A DNA stretch of 64,000 nucleotides from Epiperipatus broadwayi (GCA_028023455.1 JAQFVV010000322.1:680001-744000); one strand, 5' to 3'. Positions 1 through 12,369 are shown, counted from the stretch's first letter. Program-made: numbers and translations. The notes: generated by a model not told the origin, from the sequence alone.

Positions 1-262
1 TAAAAGTTTGTAGTTAATTGAATTCTCCTTATGTAAATGTATATTTTATAGTAAGAAAGTTTAAAAAACTTTAACTTCTAAAAGATTTGAGTAAAAAAAA
101 AATGAAAGTAAAATATTAATTATTAAATAAGCTAGCATGCATTTTATAAGAATGAAGTGGAGAGAAAAAATGATTGGAAAATTTATATATATATTATAAT
201 TTCAATAGTTTTAAACTTTTCTCAAAAAAATAGAAATCAATATAAATAATAGATACAGCATG
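1..262. other. AT-rich DNA, nothing recognised
   Basis: Short A/T runs only. No open frame, repeat or motif that I can support. Confidence 0.6.
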
Positions 263-427
263 TATACTAAGAAAAGCTCATCTAATACTTTAAAATAAAA
301 ATGTAGAGCATAACTTTTGATTAACTGGTAGTCATATTCATAATTATGAGTTATAATTATTACCAGTTAGTCGAAAGCAATCTCTACATTTTTATTTTAA
401 AGTATTAGACAAGCTTTTCTTAGTATA
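263..427. mobile_element. Foldback MITE, about 165 bp
   Basis: Left arm 263-330 and right arm 361-427 are imperfect reverse complements. The outer 16 bases TATACTAAGAAAAGCT return exactly inverted at the right end. Both ends are bordered by TA, which fits a Tc1/mariner-like TA target but is weak evidence in such AT-rich DNA. There is no coding capacity. It is a non-autonomous DNA element or simple foldback; the family is not recognised. Confidence 0.7.
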
Positions 428-936
428 TATGTAATATTTATATGGAAATATATATTATTATAAAAAGCACTGAAATAAAAATGTTTTAATATACAAAATA
501 TATAATAAATATATCACCCATAAATATTTAAATTAATAGTTAACAATATTATTTAATAAAAAGAAAAAAAATCAGATCTTTTTGATTATTGTAAAGATAC
601 TATAAGGATATACTATTTTAAATGTACAGTATAACCAATAGATAGTATTTAATAATTACATTTAAAATTTGTTCCCTGCAGTGCATGGGTGTTTTAAACA
701 TTTGGAAGATTTATAAATGTAAATTTATTAAAATCTGTCCTCTTAATCCAACAAAATTATTAATTCAGGAAGCCTGGATAACATGTACCTATATATAATT
801 CAATTATCCCAAATTCAAATTTAAACAAGACTAAATAAAAAATTCTTTAATACAAAATCAATGATTTCCCTGCCAAAGCAGACTTATTAGTTCAAATTCT
901 CTCTATTTAAAAGAAAACTCTTAAAATGTAAAATAT
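428..936. other. AT-rich DNA with a lone MITE arm
   Basis: Nothing coding. Bases about 785-880 resemble the left arm of the neighbouring foldback at 937-1145 (a shared ATCCCAAATTCAAA core and a following AATGATTTCC), so this is probably a half-element of the same family. Confidence 0.45.
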
Positions 937-1145
937 GAAAAGTCTAAAGCTAAACTATAAGCCAGTTATCCCAAATTCAAAATGAAACAAGACTAGTCAA
1001 AATTTTAAAAAAAAATGTTGCCACAACCAATGATTTCCTCAAAAATCATTGGTTATTTTAAATAATTTTTCTCTCTCAATTTTGGTTAGTATTATTTAAT
1101 TTTGAATTTGGGGTAATTACTTTATTGACTAGTTTAGGCTTTTCT
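937..1145. mobile_element. Foldback MITE, about 209 bp
   Basis: Imperfect inverted repeat. The left end reads GAAAAGTCTAAAGCTAAACT and the right end returns GAAAAGCCTAAACT inverted, followed in both arms by TTAxCCCAAATTCAAAAT. The centre holds a second hairpin, ACCAATGATTTCC / inverted AACCAATGATTTTT. No open frame. Family not recognised; non-autonomous. Confidence 0.65.
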
Positions 1146-3816
1146 GTCTATATTTACATGTTTCTTATTCCTACTACATTTTTTAAAATTTAGTTCACTA
1201 TTTAACCTTTATTTTTATTTTTTTTGTTAAATACTTTTATTTGACAAAATATTTAAAAGTTGAGCATTTAATTTTTTAACTATTGGAATGAATATTACAC
1301 TTATGGTTTGAGAAGAATGGTATTACATTTGCATGGCATAAGAAATGTAAAGTTTAAAAGGAAAATTCCCTAATGAAATTACTATGGAACATATTATACT
1401 AATCTAAATTCCATTATGAATCAAATATTTTTTGAATTAAAAATTATTCTATAAATAATATTTGTTTTTCAAGAAGTAACAGTAGGAAAGTAGTATTTTA
1501 TAATTAGAATTTCTATAGATGATGCATTGTTAATGATTAAAAGCAATTACAAGAGATCTTTTTATTGTTTAAGTATATATCCTGACTAGCAATAATAATG
1601 AAAAAGAGAGAATCATATATGAAAAGAATGCAAAAATAATTATACACTGATGAAGTGTTGCCATTTGATTGCTGCTTTGGTCACTCTCAATGGAGAAGTC
1701 TTTGGGTAGAAAACTTAATGCATACATAATATTAATAGGAATTAAAAATTATTGATCAGAAAAAGTCAAAATGAGGAGAATAAATAGTTGATACATTTTT
1801 ATATAGAAAATGGATAATGCATACATATTTAATATCCAAAAGTAAAGGACTTCAATAAAGAAATTATGCATGATGAGAATAAATTGCTATTAGATTTTGT
1901 ATCAAATCAAAATTAATTTGGGAACTATTAAATACACATATTGGAGCTAATATAAATTCAAATCGTGGTTTTACTAGTAATAAATTAACATTAAACTTTA
2001 AGAAAAACATGAGAATAAAATAGACCATTAATAAATCAAAAGAATTTTTTTTCCCCAATATTTGTTTGAGGAAAATAAGTGTGATTAGTAGAATGATAAA
2101 CTCAATTAAAAGATGGGAGTTATTGAGAGAGAATTTAATATAAAACTAATAATGATCAATATATTGAAAACGAAAAAAATAATAAACACTGTAAAAGCTA
2201 GAAGTATAGAAATTGATATTTAATATAAATAGATGAGAATAATTATAAGAGGAACATAGATAAAGATGCACTTGATTTAATATAAATAAATTTGAGAGAT
2301 AGACAACCCTCAGCAAATCAACAATGGTTGATAATTATGCAAAATATTCATAGTTTTCCTGTTGGTTATCTTTCTAATTTGTTCCAACTGATATTTTTTT
2401 CTCATTCTTCCAGAAAACTATTTATCCATCTAACTTGATATCTTTCTTTATTTCTTCAAATATTTTGATATTTAACTTAAAGTTTTATTCATTTGTCTAT
2501 TATTATCTCACAAGCTATCCAGTCCCATGTTTCTTTTATTCTAATTATTTCAATGATATCAGAGATATCGTTTTTCCACTTGTGCATTTCACTTCCAATT
2601 TCTTATTAATGCTTGTGTACAATTCCCCATATTTTTACATTATCTTAAGTAAGAAATTATAAATGAAAATGTGTGGATAGTAAAGATAATAAAGATCACA
2701 TTATATAATCATTTGTAATGAAATAAACGATATATAAATATTTTAGATTTTTTTTTTTTAGACTTTTTAATATATAATTTTATTGCCATTATAATCAGCC
2801 TTAAACTGTATGTTGATAAATATATATATTGCATTCTTTAAAAATGATTTTTACTAATGTTATAGGATCATTATTTTAAAACGTAACTCAGGTCACCATC
2901 CAAAGAATTCCAAAGTTATTGTATATAATCCTTTCATCCCAATATTTTGTTATTGACTGATGTTCAGAATTATATGAGCAAAAAAAAAATCTAAATATTT
3001 GTATATGAACATAAATTAGGCAAATGCTTAATCTAATATCCAAATACATTTATTATAGCAAACTAATAATTAATTTATTAATACACAAGTAATAAAAATG
3101 GGCTAATAATGGGTATACAAAATAAGTATACTACTACAGTCAGTATATCAAGTTAGATATATGACACAAAGATTACAGTAATACAGTTTAAATGTATGTG
3201 CATTTGGTTTATATATATATATGACAGTTGCTGATCCAGATCCAAAAATATTCATATACACATACATGCATTTTCTAATATTAAAATAAATCTTAACTGC
3301 TTACTTATTAAACTACTTTTCAAATCATGGTTTCAAATTATTTTTTAATATCTTATTATTTTTGCAGAAGTAAATAATAACATTATTCAAGCACTTAGAT
3401 TTACACATATAATCTGCCTGTGAGCACTTTAAAGGGAAATGTTTAATCTTAATTCATGTATTTGTATTTATCTTGTTATATTTCTAGCAACACAACTTAC
3501 AAAGGATCCTATTAGCATGCATCTCCTGGATGCTACAATCTTTGTCTCAACTGAAATCTTGTTACCATAAAACTATTCTTTATACAATTTCTGAATTCAC
3601 AAATGCTTTATTATTTATAAATACCTGATAGAAACTGTTAGAATAAATAAACGAGGATTAAAAAGGGATTTTTTTTTCCCCAATCAATAAAAATTAATAA
3701 TAATCCTATCATTATAATAGTTTATTTTTGTTGGGTTTTTTTTTTTTACAAAATACAGTAAAAAATAAATATAAATCACATTTAGTTTTGGGACATAAAT
3801 AATTTTGTAATTAAAA
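1146..3816. other. AT-rich DNA, no gene recognised
   Basis: Short open frames at 1864-2058, 2435-2662 and 3684-3872 are low-complexity, hydrophobic translations of AT-rich DNA with no motif; I treat them as chance. Short TA runs occur near 3210. I see no repeat or RNA gene. Confidence 0.55.
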
Positions 3817-4077
3817 TATATATAATCAATGCTCAGTGTATAGTAAGCATATCTTCCACTTTTAGTGAACAAGCTTCAATATTCATCCTCTAATTCTTCT
3901 GCCATCTGTATTTGAAAATGTGATGATGGAACACTCAGGTATAAAATTTGAGTGTCCATCATCAGATTTTCAGTGATATGGATAGCTGGAGAGTTGGAGG
4001 GTGAATAAGATTGAAGTCTGTTCATTAAAGTTTGAATATTTGCTATCTTCATATAAACTGAGCATTGATTATATATC
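3817..4077. mobile_element. Foldback MITE, about 260 bp
   Basis: Long imperfect palindrome. The ends are ATATATAATCAATGCTCAG and its inverted counterpart CTGAGCATTGATTATATAT. The pairing continues inward through TTCAATATTCATCCTC / inverted TTCAATCTTATTCACCCTC to a central hairpin GATGATGGAACACTCA / TGAGTGTCCATCATC at about 3921-3965. No coding capacity. Family unknown. Confidence 0.75.
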
Positions 4078-4805
4078 TGGGTCAGAGTTGATAATCTGGA
4101 CCAATTAATGAGAGCTGGTTCAGCATGAAATATTTATATTGGAGATCATTTGTTTTTTTTCACATGTATGTGATTATGTGTATTGATTTATAAGATGGAA
4201 TGAATAGCAGTAGGGAGCTTAAAAATCTGAGATGATTTATATATATATATATATCTAAACTTGTGTGCAGGGGAGGAGAGTTTTAAATAACTTAAGTACA
4301 TATATGTATGCACACACTGCATTATACTTGAATTTCATTATGTACCAGAAATAATTCTGTTTTGTTGAAAATGCTTCATTTAGAAGTTGTTTTTTATCTC
4401 AGTATAATAATGATGGAGGGCACAGAAATTATGGACACCATAATACTAACAAGAGCACCCATAGCCATTAAAATTATCTACACAGTTGCATAAGAATTGT
4501 ATGACTGAGAAATAGTCGACTCTAATTATGGTTTTAGTATGAGCATGCTTATTAAAGACAACTGACAAAAACATTATGAGTTTTTCAAATCCAATAAGCT
4601 ATTCCCTATTATATTTATATGCACATGAGGTATAACACCAAGGGCCATCAGAAAGAATCAAGTTTTTTCAAATTAGTGTTATAAAGAACACTATTTGTTA
4701 TCAAACATCATAAAGATTAAGTAAGATTTAAACAATAAAATCATAATATATTAGTTGAGGAATAAAACCCTTACAATCCATTTTAATTCTTTAAGGGAAG
4801 GGGAA
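4078..4805. other. AT-rich DNA with a short (TA)n run
   Basis: A (TA)n microsatellite lies at about 4238-4254. Nothing else is recognised. Confidence 0.5.
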
Positions 4806-7010
4806 CTGTGAGAGTATTGTCCAACCTATTAAAAACAAAGGGTCTGAAACAAAACATAATTAAAGGTATTATGAATTATTAACATCTTTGTTATATAAAA
4901 ATTATGACATTAATTATAAGTAGATTGTGACATGTCTATTTTTTTTAATTTTTGTTGTGTTAAGTCTACTGACTACAAAATAAGAGTAATTGATGCTCAA
5001 TTTACCAAGTTGCCAAATTTAGTATAAAAGAGTAACAAACAAAAATGGGATCTAAACTTAAGTTATTATACCATTATTTTTTTTAAAATATTAAAATTAA
5101 AGAGACTAAACAAATTAAATCACTTATAACATGCTTGTGACATAGATTTCATATATGCGAGAAAAGAAACTGAATTGTTTAGTCAAGAAAAAAAAAACAA
5201 TTTTTTAAGCTATCACAAGCATTTGAATAATGCTTAAAATGGAACTCATGTTCAATTTATGATTTGATAATTTTATAAAAAAAATTAATTATCTAAAAAA
5301 AAAAATGATTAGATGAGTGAAAATTTATAGAGGTCAAAGGAATAATATATTTCCATAGAAAAGACTTGCGTTAATAATTCCAAGGGAATAATTCATGTAA
5401 ATTTTATTATCAGTGACACAGAGCTCATAAGAAGAATTATTAGCTTTCTGAAGAAATTTAAAAAAAGGAAAATCACACACCTTCTAATCTATAGCAGATA
5501 ATATTAATTCTAATGAATATTAAGCAATAGAAAAGGATGTGAGGGTAAGAAACTCATTTAACCTCTTACATGGGTGGCTTCCAGCCATCATCTGTCCACT
5601 GGCAAGTCATTAACTGAGAGGACAACCAGCTAACATCAAATAGATTATCAACTCCCAAGATCCAGGAATTTTCCTAATCCAGCAGGAACCAGCCATCTTA
5701 TCATCTGTATATCCATGTGCTGAAGAATAGCTAACTACATGGACTAACAATTTCAATGAGTCAAAATATATATGTGTCATATAGAATCCATTTTTCTTTG
5801 TTGTATAATTCTTTGTTAATTTTTTATATTGAAAGAATTGAGGATCCAGCCCTATAATCATCAATCCTAATTATGTGAGGGGGATCTCTAGATCAATCAC
5901 TATTATTTTTGATTGTAATAAAATCTAGATGCTGATCTCTAAAACTACCAATTAAAGAATTGGATGACTGACTGGTGTTAAGGTCAGATTTTATCTATAA
6001 AATATTTAATGCTCACACTAGTAAAGAAAATTTTTATATGTTTATTGTTATTATTAAATTAACTTGATTATTATTATTTGTTATTCTGTGTAACTAAATC
6101 TTTGTATGAATAGCTATTGTTATCATAAACACTGGTAATGCAAAGGGGGAACTTTGTAACCAAAGGTGGCAGTCAGTAAATCATGATGCATCGCCATGGA
6201 GTAAGGTAAACAAGTTAAAGTCAGGGATAGAAGGATTGGACAGCAGGATGAATCATATCAAAATAATCATAAATTACATTGTGACTAAGCAAATGGTTAG
6301 AGCTGGTAGTGAAGGATCATCCTACTTGGGGTCAAAGGTCATGGGAATGATCATAATATATGAATCAAATGAAGGATGATCTGATCTACCTAAATGTCAA
6401 ATTGACTTGTTCCAAAAGATTGTAAATCACCCACAATGGAATAAAGTTGTTAATAATTTATTTTATTTTATTAGAATTTGTGTACGATTCCTCATTTATG
6501 TAACTTTCTATTAGCCATGCTGTATCATTTATCTAACTTTCCATTAGCCATGCCATTTAATTTTTCTAACTTTCCATTAGCCATGCCATATCATTTATCT
6601 AACTTTTCATCATTCATGCTATACTACACACACAACTCAGATGTAAATTTTTTAGTTTACATCAAACTTATCGTAATCATCATTGTAGCTTATTAGAATC
6701 ATGCATATAACTGCAGAGTTTGAATACCGAGAAGTAACTGGAATATGAAAAGAACTCACAATGTCAAAGATCTAAAGAGCAACCATATGGTAATGATACA
6801 TATTAGAGTTGAACTAAGCATATTATCAAATGTGACATATTGATAACTGGTGAACTTTAGGGAATCAAACTTGTGCCATCGCAACAATGTACAAATAAAG
6901 CAAGTGGCACAAATAGCCATTTTATTCTGTTCCATTACAATTAACCACCAAATATTGGGACTAATCACTGTTCAGTTGTAACATCAGGAATCTGATCATA
7001 TACATAATTC
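4806..7010. repeat. Interspersed repeat R2.4, copy A
   Basis: About 2.2 kb that aligns by eye in the same orientation with 18014-20480. Shared stretches run from the left end (TGTGAGAGTATTGTCC here, TGTAAGAGTGTGGTCCC there), through GGGTAGATTGTGAC-like, TTCCAAGGGAATAAT-like and AATGCAAAGGGGGAACTTTG segments, to a 33-bp minisatellite and a TCAGTTGTxxCATxAGGA right edge. Copies differ by many substitutions and small indels. No convincing open frame, terminal repeat or target duplication was found, so the class (large non-autonomous element or segmental duplication) is undecided. The open frames inside are not conserved between the copies. Confidence 0.75.
6484..6624 (+). repeat. 33-bp minisatellite, about 4 units (R2.4 copy A)
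   Basis: Tandem units of about 33 bp with core TTTATCTAACTTTCCATTAG and a CCATGCC joint. Because 33 is a multiple of three, one frame reads an 11-residue repeat MPYHLSNFPLA; I do not think it is a gene. The same site in copy B carries about 12 units. Confidence 0.8.
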
Positions 7011-7649
7011 AGCTGTTCCATTATAATATGTTCATATTTTATGTCATAATATGTAAATAATCCATTCTTAATCTATTTACATTTAGAAATTTTTAATATC
7101 CTGAAGATAATTAATCATCTATATGTGAATCTACAGAAATAAAAGATTTTGTAAAGCTACATATCAATCACCTACATCCAATAAGAACAAGAATCCATTT
7201 GCTTACTCCAAATATATTAGATACAAGATGGTAGTGGATCTTAGATTATATCAAGTGCTATTCTTTGAATAATTAGTGAATAATAATTGATATTTATTGA
7301 TTATTCAGATTGAATTAATGCCTTTATTGTAGATAGTATGAAAAATTCTATAATGATGTGTTTAAACTATTCCCTTGCTGGAATCAGTTTTTTTTTTTGT
7401 TTCAGAATAATTATTAATCTAAAAAAAATCCAAGTGCTTAATAAAGTAAAACAATATGTAAACAGTATATGGAATAAATATGTATATATTAATGGATGAT
7501 CAAAATATAAAACAAACTTCTGTCATAATCTGAAAAATATTAATCAAATTTCAACAACAATAAATACATGATGATACTAAGAATATTAACATAGAAAAGG
7601 GTGCACATCATAAGTAATTCCAGGTCACCAAAATCATTTACAGCAATTT
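7011..7649. other. AT-rich DNA, nothing recognised
   Basis: No open frame or repeat identified between R2.4 copy A and the first LINE fragment. Confidence 0.5.
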
Positions 7650-8048
7650 GATAGTAAGTATTTTATAAATTAAAATGAGTTAAGGGAATAAAAGTAAATG
7701 GAGATTATTGAAGTCGGCTAGATTTTGCAGATGTTTTTCCCTCCCAAATAATGCTTCAAAGCTTCAGGAAATGTTGTAAGGATTATCAAATAAATGTAAG
7801 AAAGTAGGACTAAAAATAAATACTAATGTTCAAATGGATTTTCTCAAAAGAATAAAATAAAGTTGATAAACATGTATTAGAAGTTAATGACTACAATTAT
7901 TTAATACAAAGTGGAAACATAATGGATGAAATCAGTCATAGAATTAAACTTGGATGGAATGCTTTTGGTATAAAAAATTTAAAAATTAAAAGAAAATATG
8001 TCTATATGTTTGAAAAAAAGATTTTTAATTACACATATTTTGTCAGTT
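7650..8048 (+). pseudogene. Older RTE-like LINE, RT C-terminal part (upstream half)
   Basis: Aligns with 10630-11015 of the younger LINE downstream: the RT motif C region, where GATTTTGCAGAT encodes DFAD, is followed by the stretch with TGGAAACATAATGGATGAAAT and TAGAATTAAACTTGGATGGA. It carries many substitutions and indels and has no open frame. It stops at TTTTGTCAGTT exactly where the younger copy begins. The matching downstream half resumes at 11419 after the younger copy, so this is the interrupted host element of a nested insertion. Confidence 0.8.
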
Positions 8049-8385
8049 GGCTGCAGAAAGGAGTTTGCTATTAACTGAAAGGAGACCTTTTGATTCCTCT
8101 TGGAGGCCTTAAAGGAACCAAGCAGGGCAAATTCCTAATGTTCACTCCATACATTCTTGTCGTTGCAGCTGTTATTACTATGTAATTATTCATATAGTAT
8201 ACGAACATGGATGGGCTGCTTACCAACATGCATTAGCCAGCTTGGTGAGTTTATTGGCTTTTTACCTCCGAATTTAAGAATATTTTTTTCCAAAATATAC
8301 AATCATGACAGACAAAAATAAATCATGACCCTTATTCCCAGGAGGCTGTAAAGTCACCAACCAAGGCAGTAGTTGGTGGCCAAAG

Positions 8386-9727
8386 ATGGAGGGTGCTAAG
8401 AATCCCCTGATTGTGGACTCAGGCTGCCATTTGATAATGACTTTTTATTTAAGTACTTACAACTGCAGATCACTTTCAAGTGAAGGAAGATTGCAAGAAT
8501 TAGAAGAACTGTCTTATATTAAATGGGACATTATTTTTGGAAAGTTGGAAAAAAAAAAAGGAAAAAGTGGGGGGCCAAAAGGGGGGGGGGTTAAAAAACC
8601 CCTGATTGTGGACTCAGGCTGCCATTTGATAATGACTTTTTATTTTAGTACTTACAACTGCAGTTCACTTTCAAGTGAAGGAAGATTGCAAGAATTAGAA
8701 GAACTGTCTTATATTAAATGGGACATTATTGGACTTTGTGAAGTTTGAAAAAAAGGTGAAGAAACAATTGATTTAAAAAGTGGACATATACTCTACTATA
8801 AATGCACAAATATTGGAAATACAAGTGAGTAGGATTTATTATAAATAAAAAATGGAAGAATAACAATGTTATTGATGGTGTATCGGACAGAGTGGCAAGA
8901 TTAGTTTTACAACTAAATAGCAGATGTCAAATGCAGATAATTCAGGTTTATGCCCCAACAAGTTCTCATAGTGATGAAGTTACAGAAGATTTTTATATGG
9001 ATTTGCAAAGGCTTTTTATCAGAGTAAACAACATTCTAAAATTGTTATGGGAGACTTTAATGCTAGAATTGGTAAACAAATGAAAGATGAAAATGCTGTA
9101 GGTAATTTTGGTTATGGTAATAGAAATGAGAGAGGACATAGACTTGTGGAGTTTGCAGAAAAAGAAAAACTTTATATTATGAATTCTTTTTTTGAGAAAA
9201 ATATTAAAAGGAAATGGACGTGGAAGCATTCAAATGAAGGTACAGCAGAATTGGATTATATTTTGACTAACAGAAAATACATATTTCAAGATTGCAATGT
9301 TCTTAATAAATTTAACACAGGAAGTGATCATTGATTAGTAAGTTGTAAAATACATGTTAATGCAAAACTAGAGAGACAAAAATTATTAAGAAAAACAATA
9401 TTTACAGTTGATATTTCTAATCTTCAGAAACATTCTAATGAATTTAAATTAGAACTTACAAATCAGTTTCAAGTGTTAGTAGATTTTGAACATGATTCAG
9501 GTTTGAATGACATTAATAGGAAAATAACTGATACACTTTTAAAAACTGCAACAAAGATAGCTGGTAGAAAAAAGCAGCAATTGACCAATAAAATTTCTAC
9601 TGAGACTAGAGAATTTATGAAAAAAAGAAGGAATATGAAGATATACAACAATGATGCATTAAAAAAGTTCGAGTATCTCGAATTTTGTAAAATGGTGTGG
9701 AAAAGAGTTGAAAATGATATAAGATAG
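8386..9727 (+). pseudogene. LINE endonuclease domain (APE-like), broken
   Basis: Would nick genomic DNA for target-primed reverse transcription. In order I see TYNCRSLSSEGRLQELEE at the N-terminus (present twice, see the duplication at 8404), WDIIGLCEV near 8720, QVYAPTSSHSDE near 8947, MGDFNARIG at 9047, TAELDYILTNRKYI near 9240 and a terminal GSDH at 9322. These are the usual EXO-endo-phos landmarks (Y-A-P, G-D-F-N, D-Y-I, S-D-H). The pieces lie in frames 1, 3 and 2, so at least two frameshifts exist. A TGA directly follows the SDH motif and fits decay of a CGA arginine codon. The linker to the RT continues at 9473-9727 in frame 2. Confidence 0.88.
8404..8732 (+). repeat. 195-bp tandem duplication within the LINE endonuclease start
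   Basis: CCCCTGATTGTGGACTCAGG starts at 8404 and again at 8599. About 130 bases after each are nearly identical, through TTAAATGGGACATTATT. The joint (about 8535-8598) is odd: long runs of A and G, including an 11-base G run ending the block at 8580-8590, that look like a garbled version of the sequence after 8732. It could be a real slippage product or an assembly error. Confidence 0.85.
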
Positions 9728-9868
9728 TATAATTGTGAACTAGCAAGGAAAGCTGTAGAAAAGAATAAAAGTCTAAAGAGTGTAAAACAACATTTTGGTA
9801 TTGGTAGAAAATTTATATCTGCAATATGAAAAAAAGATGGCATTATTACTAAAAAAAGAGATGACATC

Positions 9869-11441
9869 ATGAAATGTGTAGAAGTCTTCTATCAAGAATT
9901 ATATAGTAATAAAGAACAAGTGCCTCCTATATCTATTATATCTTCTGAATTGCCCAGAATTTTGAATGAGGAAGTGAGACATGCAATTAAATTTATGAAG
10001 AAAGGGAAGACTCTAGGTAATGATGGAATTACAATTGATATATTAAAAGAAGCAGGTGAAGAAATATAAAATTTTTTAGCAAAGTTATATACCAAATGTC
10101 TAAATGATAAAAATGTACCATATGATTGGACGAATGCAGTATTAATATTAATATTTAAAAAAGATGATAAAAAAGATATTAGAAATTACAGACTTATCAG
10201 TCTTTTATCAGTTTTATACAAAATTTTTACTAAGATAATTTATAACTCATCTACCAAAAACACTGGATTTCCACAAATCAAGAGAATAAAGCTGAATTTA
10301 AAAGTGGTTTTAGTACAGTAGATCATATCCAGGTATTGAGAGAAGTTATAGAAAGGACAAATGAATATGAGTTGCCATTATGCTTAGAATTTGTAGATTA
10401 TGAAAAGGCATTTGATGCTATAAACATTTCTTCAGTGACTAAAGCATTGGATCATCAAGGTGTAGATCCAGGATATTGTCATATTTTAAAGAATATTTAT
10501 AAAAATGCAACAGCAACAATTAGATTACATAATAGTAGGAAAATCAACATTGAAAAGAGTGTAAGACAGGGTGAATCCATATCTCCAAAACTTTTTACAG
10601 CAGTGCTTCAAGAAGTATTTTATGGATTAAAATGGGAAACTAAATGAGTTAAACTAAATGGAGATTATTTAAGTCATTTAGATTTTGCAGATGATAATGC
10701 TTTAGAGCTACAGGAAATGTTGCAGGAGTTATCAGATGAAAGTAGAACTAAAGATAAATGTTAAAAAGACTAAAGTAATGTTTAATAGATTTTCTCAAAA
10801 TATGAAAATAAAGATTGATTATGATGAGTTAGAAGAAGTTAACAGTTACAAATACCTTGGTCAGATTATTAATACAGATGGAAACATAATGGATAAAATT
10901 AATCATAGAATTAAACATGGTTGGAGTGCTTTTGGTAGAAATAACTTGATACTAAAAGGAAATATGCCTATGTATTTGAAAAGGAAGGTTTTTAATAAAT
11001 GTGTTTTGCCAGTTCTTACTTATGAATCTGAGACTTGGACAGTTAGTAGAAGAGCAATACAGAGACTTCAGACCACTCAAAGAAGTATGGAGAGATGCAT
11101 GTTGGGAGTAACAAGAAGAGATCGAAAACGCAATGTATGGGTAAGAGAACAAACAGGTGTTACTGACCTCAATGAAAAAATTAAAAGACTGAAGTGGAGT
11201 TGGGCTGGACATATATCTAGAAGAGATGATAATAGATGGACAATTGAGAGATTGTAAAAGACCCAGAAAGAGACCACATGTGAGATGGATAGATGAAATA
11301 AGAAAGTGTGCAGGGGTGATATGGAGAAGAGAAGCTAAAGATAGGAAAAGATGGATTGAACTTGGAGAGACTTTATCTTGCAGTGGATTGATAATTATTG
11401 ATGATGATGATGATTTTTTCAGTTCTTTGTTAGAGATCTGA
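9869..11441 (+). pseudogene. LINE reverse transcriptase and C-terminal domain, broken
   Basis: Copies element RNA at the nicked target. Frame 2 at 9869-10069 holds the entry region (KGKTLGNDGITIDILKEAG). Frame 2 continues past a stop with NYRLISLLSVLYKIF near 10180. Frame 1 at 10336-10647 holds motif A (LEFVDYEKAFDAI) and motif B (SVRQGESISPKLFT). Motif C reads LDFADD at 10678-10695, after a stop. Frame 2 at 10736-11257 gives a 173-codon C-terminal domain with YKYLGQIIN and the family signature LKWSWAGHISRR. A last segment, KRPHVRWIDEIRKCAG, sits in frame 3 up to 11441, beyond the probable element end. Several frameshifts and stops make it non-functional. Similar C-termini occur in arthropod and spiralian RTE-like elements (recall, not searched). 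Confidence 0.88.
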
Positions 11442-11815
11442 GACTTGAATACTTGACAACAAAATGATTCAGAGACTTCAGACACTCAAAAAAGTATGAA
11501 GAATTGTATGTTAGGAATAACAAGAAGAAACTGAAAATGAAATACATAATTGAGAGAACAAATTAGGTATTATTGATATTATTAAAAGAATTAAACTCAA
11601 GCTGTGCTGGATATATTTCTAGGAAAGATGATAATAGATGGACATCTAGATTGTAAAAAATCTAAAAATGAACCATTGTGAGAAAGTTGGAGGAAATAAA
11701 GAAGTTTGCTGGTGTGCTATAGAGAAGAAAGACTTGTGATAAGAGAAAGTGGATTAAACTTGGAAAGACCATTCTGCAATTAATTGATAATTGTTGAAAA
11801 TAATGATGATGAATG
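11419..11815 (+). pseudogene. Older RTE-like LINE, 3' end (downstream half)
   Basis: Resumes the LINE at 11419 exactly where the fragment ending at 8048 stopped: CAGTTCTTTGTTAGAG and then ATTCAGAGACTTCAGAC correspond to 11010-11070 of the younger copy. It runs to a decayed tail ATAATGATGATGAATGAATC near 11815. Many stops. With 7650-8048 it forms one element split by the younger insertion. Confidence 0.82.
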
Positions 11816-12019
11816 AATCTAACAATTTGGTGATGCCTAAATTTTATTATATTTTCAAATCCACTCTTTACAATATCAAAACAAAAACAATATAAACAGA
11901 AATTCAGAAGTAAATGGCTTAAAAATAAACTGATTGATAGAGTGAAAGAAAATTCCAGTGCTGCTCATTACAGAATAGGCATATATAACTTTAATGCAAA
12001 GTTATTACTATTTTCACTC
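11816..12019. other. AT-rich spacer, nothing recognised
   Basis: No open frame or repeat identified. Confidence 0.5.
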
Positions 12020-12150
12020 ATTGTCAATTTATTTTCTCTGACCATAGCCTCTCTTCTCCACATCACATCAACATATTTCTTTATTTCATCTATCCATATC
12101 ATGATCTTTTTCTAGGTCTTTTACAATCTATTGGAATCCAGTTTAATACT
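12020..12150 (-). pseudogene. RTE-like LINE 3'-end remnant
   Basis: Reverse complement reads AGATTGTAAAAGACCTAGAA, then ATGGATAGATGAAATAAAGA and TGTGGAGAAGAGAGGCTA, matching 11250-11345 of the plus-strand LINE. Only the last part of the coding region remains; stops are present. Boundaries are approximate. Confidence 0.7.
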
Positions 12151-12369
12151 TCATGATCCATCTGCTATATACCCTTGTGTTTATTGAATGAAACCTTCTG
12201 GGTAAGAATCAATTGTTAAAATAAATAAAGAATGAAATGACTTGAAACATTCTCATCCAACCAATTTATTCATTTGTAATAAATAAAATGATTAACAATA
12301 TTCTATAAGTTTCTATCAACAGGGTGTTTTCATGCACAAATATACTGACTTTTATCATGATGATTTGAC

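Larger units (their letters stand above)
8049..11418 (+). mobile_element. RTE-like non-LTR retrotransposon, near full length, inactivated
   Basis: About 3.4 kb. A 5' leader (8051-8385) matches the 5' end of the minus-strand copy near 29400-29640. It is followed by an apurinic endonuclease domain, a reverse transcriptase and a C-terminal domain, and ends in a (GAT)n tail at about 11396-11413. A single EN-RT unit of about 3.3 kb with a simple-repeat tail is typical of the RTE clade (family knowledge; clade assigned by recall of motifs, not by search). It is flanked by short direct repeats ending TCAGTT (8043-8048 and 11419-11424). Coding parts are split among three frames with several stops, so it cannot make protein. 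Confidence 0.85.

Noticed and set aside
6478-6696. 72-codon frame in R2.4 copy A as a conserved small protein
   Set aside because: Same minisatellite translation; the flanks are not conserved in frame with copy B.
10952-11485. 177-codon minus-strand Ser-rich frame
   Set aside because: It is antisense to the LINE reverse transcriptase C-terminal domain, which has clear motifs on the plus strand.
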